The notes beneath the pieces were generated by a model. It was not told where the DNA came from and searched no databases. It saw only the letters and a list, made by a program, of their open reading frames with translations. The position numbers and the translations under genes were made by a program. A stretch of DNA of 15,564 nt from DATEMK01 sp035275625 (GTDB lineage Bacteria; Bacteroidota; Bacteroidia; AKYH767-A; OLB10). Where the stretch lies: NCBI GenBank assembly GCA_035275625.1, contig DATEMK010000268.1:1-15564 (forward strand), in the 5' to 3' direction. Shown here one piece after another: positions 14,038 to 15,564 of the stretch (positions are counted from its first letter, which is position 1; every line of letters starts with the position of its first letter).

Positions 14038-14443
14038 ACCCTTTCACAGCCAGCTCATAAACATGCAATCCCAACCCTGAAATAATTCCTTTGCAGTTTT
14101 TGGAAAGCAATGATACATGGCGATAATCTTCCCTTGCAAAAATATTTGAAATATGCACTTCAATCACCGGGGTTTTTATTGCAGCCACAGCATCTGAAAT
14201 GGCAACAGAAGTATGTGTGTACCCGCCAGCATTTAAAACAATGCCGTCTGCAGAAAACCCTTTTTCGTGGAGGTAATTAATCAGCTCGCCTTCCACGTTG
14301 CTTTGAAAATATTCCAGGTTTACATTGGGATATTTTTTTTTCAATTCATTAAAATACGTTTCAAAATCTTTTACCCCGTAAATATCCGTTTCTCTTTTAC
14401 CAAGCAGGTTCAGGTTAGGCCCGTTAACAATGCAGATAGTCAT
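14027..14443 (-). CDS. aroQ: Type II 3-dehydroquinate dehydratase
   Basis: Third enzyme of the shikimate pathway; removes water from 3-dehydroquinate to give 3-dehydroshikimate, in the cytosol, normally as a dodecamer. At 138 residues it is the normal length for the small type II enzyme. The glycine-free opening NGPNLNLLGKRE (7-18) carries Arg17, the lid-region catalytic arginine, and Tyr22 in DIYG is the catalytic tyrosine. QSNVEGELI (47-55), NAGGYTHTSVA (71-81) and EVHISNIFARE (95-105) with His97 and Arg104 complete the active site. It starts at ATG 14443, just downstream of a direct repeat, and diverges from xerD. The stop lies in a 7-bp repeat. Confidence 0.97.
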   Translation of the reverse strand: MTICIVNGPNLNLLGKRETDIYGVKDFETYFNELKKKYPNVNLEYFQSNVEGELINYLHEKGFSADGIVLNAGGYTHTSVAISDAVAAIKTPVIEVHISNIFAREDYRHVSLLSKNCKGIISGLGLHVYELAVKGFEV

Positions 14444-14446
14444 TTT

Positions 14447-14474
14447 GATGTACGATTTACGATGTACGATTTAG
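14447..14474. repeat. Two 14-bp direct repeats upstream of the aroQ start
   Basis: GATGTACGATTTAC (14447-14460) and GATGTACGATTTAG (14461-14474) differ only at the last base. The repeat starts 3 bp upstream of the aroQ ATG, so it would be in the aroQ leader and occupies the place where a ribosome-binding site would be. Confidence 0.75.
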
Positions 14475-14504
14475 GATTGAATCATACGTTTTAATGCACC
14501 ACTT

Positions 14505-14512
14505 CAAAAATA
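14505..14512 (-). promoter_or_regulatory. Possible -7 element of aroQ
   Basis: On the minus strand TATTTTTG (14512-14505) matches TAnnTTTG exactly. No TTG is found at the -33 position. The leader would be about 55 nt. Confidence 0.3.
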
Positions 14513-14589
14513 CTTTTTAATACCCATACGTTAATAATTTACAAAACAAATAAAAAAGCCATTGGCAATTTGAATTTACTTTGAAACAA

Positions 14590-14630
14590 AATAACCTGAA
14601 TAACTCAATAACTGAATAACTCAATAACTG
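14590..14630 (+). repeat. AATAACTC/AATAACTG array abutting the xerD start codon
   Basis: The units are AATAACCTG, AATAACTC, AATAACTG, AATAACTC, AATAACTG, with C and G alternating at the last base so that the exact period is 16 bp. The array ends 4 bp before the xerD ATG and therefore occupies the ribosome-binding region. Confidence 0.85.
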
Positions 14631-14634
14631 CCTA

Positions 14635-15534
14635 ATGTCCTGGTCTCCTTACATAAACGGTTTCCGCTCCTTCCTTCAGTTGGAGAGATCACTTTCAGGA
14701 AATTCTCTTGAAGCATATGAGCACGATGTAGTGAAACTGTTTCAATATACCGAAGCAAAACAGCTTTCGCGGACGCCTGAAAAAATTTCTTCAGCCGATC
14801 TCAAAGGATTTATCCAATGGGTGAACGAGCTGGGCATGAGCGCACGTTCGCAGGCGCGGATGATTTCAGGCATCAAAGCATTTTATAAATACCTGCTCCT
14901 TGAAAATGTTGTGAATACTGATCCCACTGAATTAATCGAATCGCCAAAGCTCGGTAGAAAGCTTCCTGATTTTTTATCCGTTGAGGAGGTAAATAAAATA
15001 ATTGATTCCATTGATCTGAGCAAGCCCGAAGGTGAACGCAATAAAGCCATGCTCGAAACTTTGTACAGTTCCGGCTTGCGGATTTCTGAATTGGTGAACC
15101 TGAAACTATCTTCCACGTTTCTTGATTTGGGTTTGCTGAAAATAATCGGGAAAGGAAACAAAGAACGGTTGGTTCCCATTGGCAGCTCTGCCATTAAACA
15201 AATAAAAACTTACCAGGAATCTTACCGCAATCATTTAAAAATTAAGCCCGGCAGTGAAGACATTGTTTTCCTGAACAGGAGGGGAGCCAGGCTTACGCGC
15301 GTAATGGTTTTTTATATCATCAAAGACCAGGTAAAAATTTGCGGAATAAAAAAACGGGTAAGCCCGCACACATTCCGTCATTCTTTTGCAACACACCTTA
15401 TTGAAGGCGGAGCCGACCTTCGTGCTGTGCAGGAAATGCTCGGCCATGAAAGCATTACCACCACGGAAATTTATACTCACCTCGACCGTGATTATTTACG
15501 CTCTGCTATTTTGCAGTTTCATCCGAGGGCGTGA
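14635..15534 (+). CDS. xerD: Tyrosine recombinase XerD-like
   Basis: Site-specific recombinase of the XerC/XerD family, which resolves chromosome dimers at dif; 299 residues, the normal length. The N-terminal SAM-like core-binding domain covers about 1-100 and the catalytic domain about 110-295. The full catalytic set is present: Arg149 (SGLRISEL), Lys173 (IGKGNKERLVP), His245 and Arg248 (HTFRHSFATHLI), His271 (LGHESITTTEIY) and Tyr280 (IYTHLD), the nucleophile. It begins at ATG 14635, directly after a short tandem repeat, and diverges from aroQ across a 191-bp gap. From memory the pairing with aroQ recurs in Bacteroidota, which supports the housekeeping enzyme over an element-borne integrase. 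XerC and XerD are hard to tell apart from one sequence, so the symbol is tentative. No dif-like site is seen in the window. Confidence 0.92.
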   Translation: MSWSPYINGFRSFLQLERSLSGNSLEAYEHDVVKLFQYTEAKQLSRTPEKISSADLKGFIQWVNELGMSARSQARMISGIKAFYKYLLLENVVNTDPTELIESPKLGRKLPDFLSVEEVNKIIDSIDLSKPEGERNKAMLETLYSSGLRISELVNLKLSSTFLDLGLLKIIGKGNKERLVPIGSSAIKQIKTYQESYRNHLKIKPGSEDIVFLNRRGARLTRVMVFYIIKDQVKICGIKKRVSPHTFRHSFATHLIEGGADLRAVQEMLGHESITTTEIYTHLDRDYLRSAILQFHPRA

Positions 15535-15564
15535 AGGTTTACGTAGCGAAGCGGAGTCCCGATT

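Noticed and set aside
14635..15534. Integrase of a mobile element
   Set aside because: The protein has the size and motifs of housekeeping XerC/XerD, lies next to aroQ, and no element genes or att-like repeats are seen.

Overview
The window looks like ordinary chromosome from a member of the Bacteroidota. The evidence is a type IX secretion sorting domain on a large surface protein, several protein families largely confined to this phylum (DUF4293, DUF5686 with a CarboxypepD_reg-like domain, a DUF4833-like protein), a Rho factor with an inserted disordered linker, AT-rich intergenic DNA, no clear Shine-Dalgarno sequences, and several matches to the Bacteroidota -7 promoter element TAnnTTTG. 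I see no rRNA, tRNA, CRISPR array, insertion sequence or phage gene.

Layout from left to right. Positions 1-1542 (-) hold rho, whose last residues lie beyond the left edge. After a 438-bp gap with a probable rho promoter, hairpins and a GC-rich palindrome comes a DUF4293 membrane protein (+). It converges on a low-specificity L-threonine aldolase (-), with an 8-bp-unit repeat array between them. Next are a 58-residue PspC-domain protein (+) and a three-gene leftward set: DUF5686 outer-membrane protein, CDP-alcohol phosphatidyltransferase, and a secreted DUF4833-like protein. Then come a membrane-anchored DUF4340-like protein and dnaN (both +), a 1172-residue T9SS cargo protein (-), aroQ (-) and xerD (+).

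Most genes are housekeeping: transcription termination, replication clamp, shikimate pathway, chromosome dimer resolution. The three-gene leftward set is the best candidate for a functional unit, joining a phospholipid head-group transferase to two envelope proteins. Four of the longest leftward or rightward open frames begin at TTG or GTG codons a little upstream of a much better ATG, and I used the ATG in each case.

The least ordinary signal lies between the genes. At least seven gaps carry different short-period, AT-rich repeats (periods 7, 8, 9 or 14 bp). Three stop codons (DUF4293, threonine aldolase, aroQ) lie inside such repeats, and two arrays run almost up to start codons (xerD, dnaN). 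Two perfect GC-rich palindromes are each embedded in copies of a local AT-rich repeat, as if they had inserted there or the repeat had grown around them. I found no obvious novel defence or mobile system.
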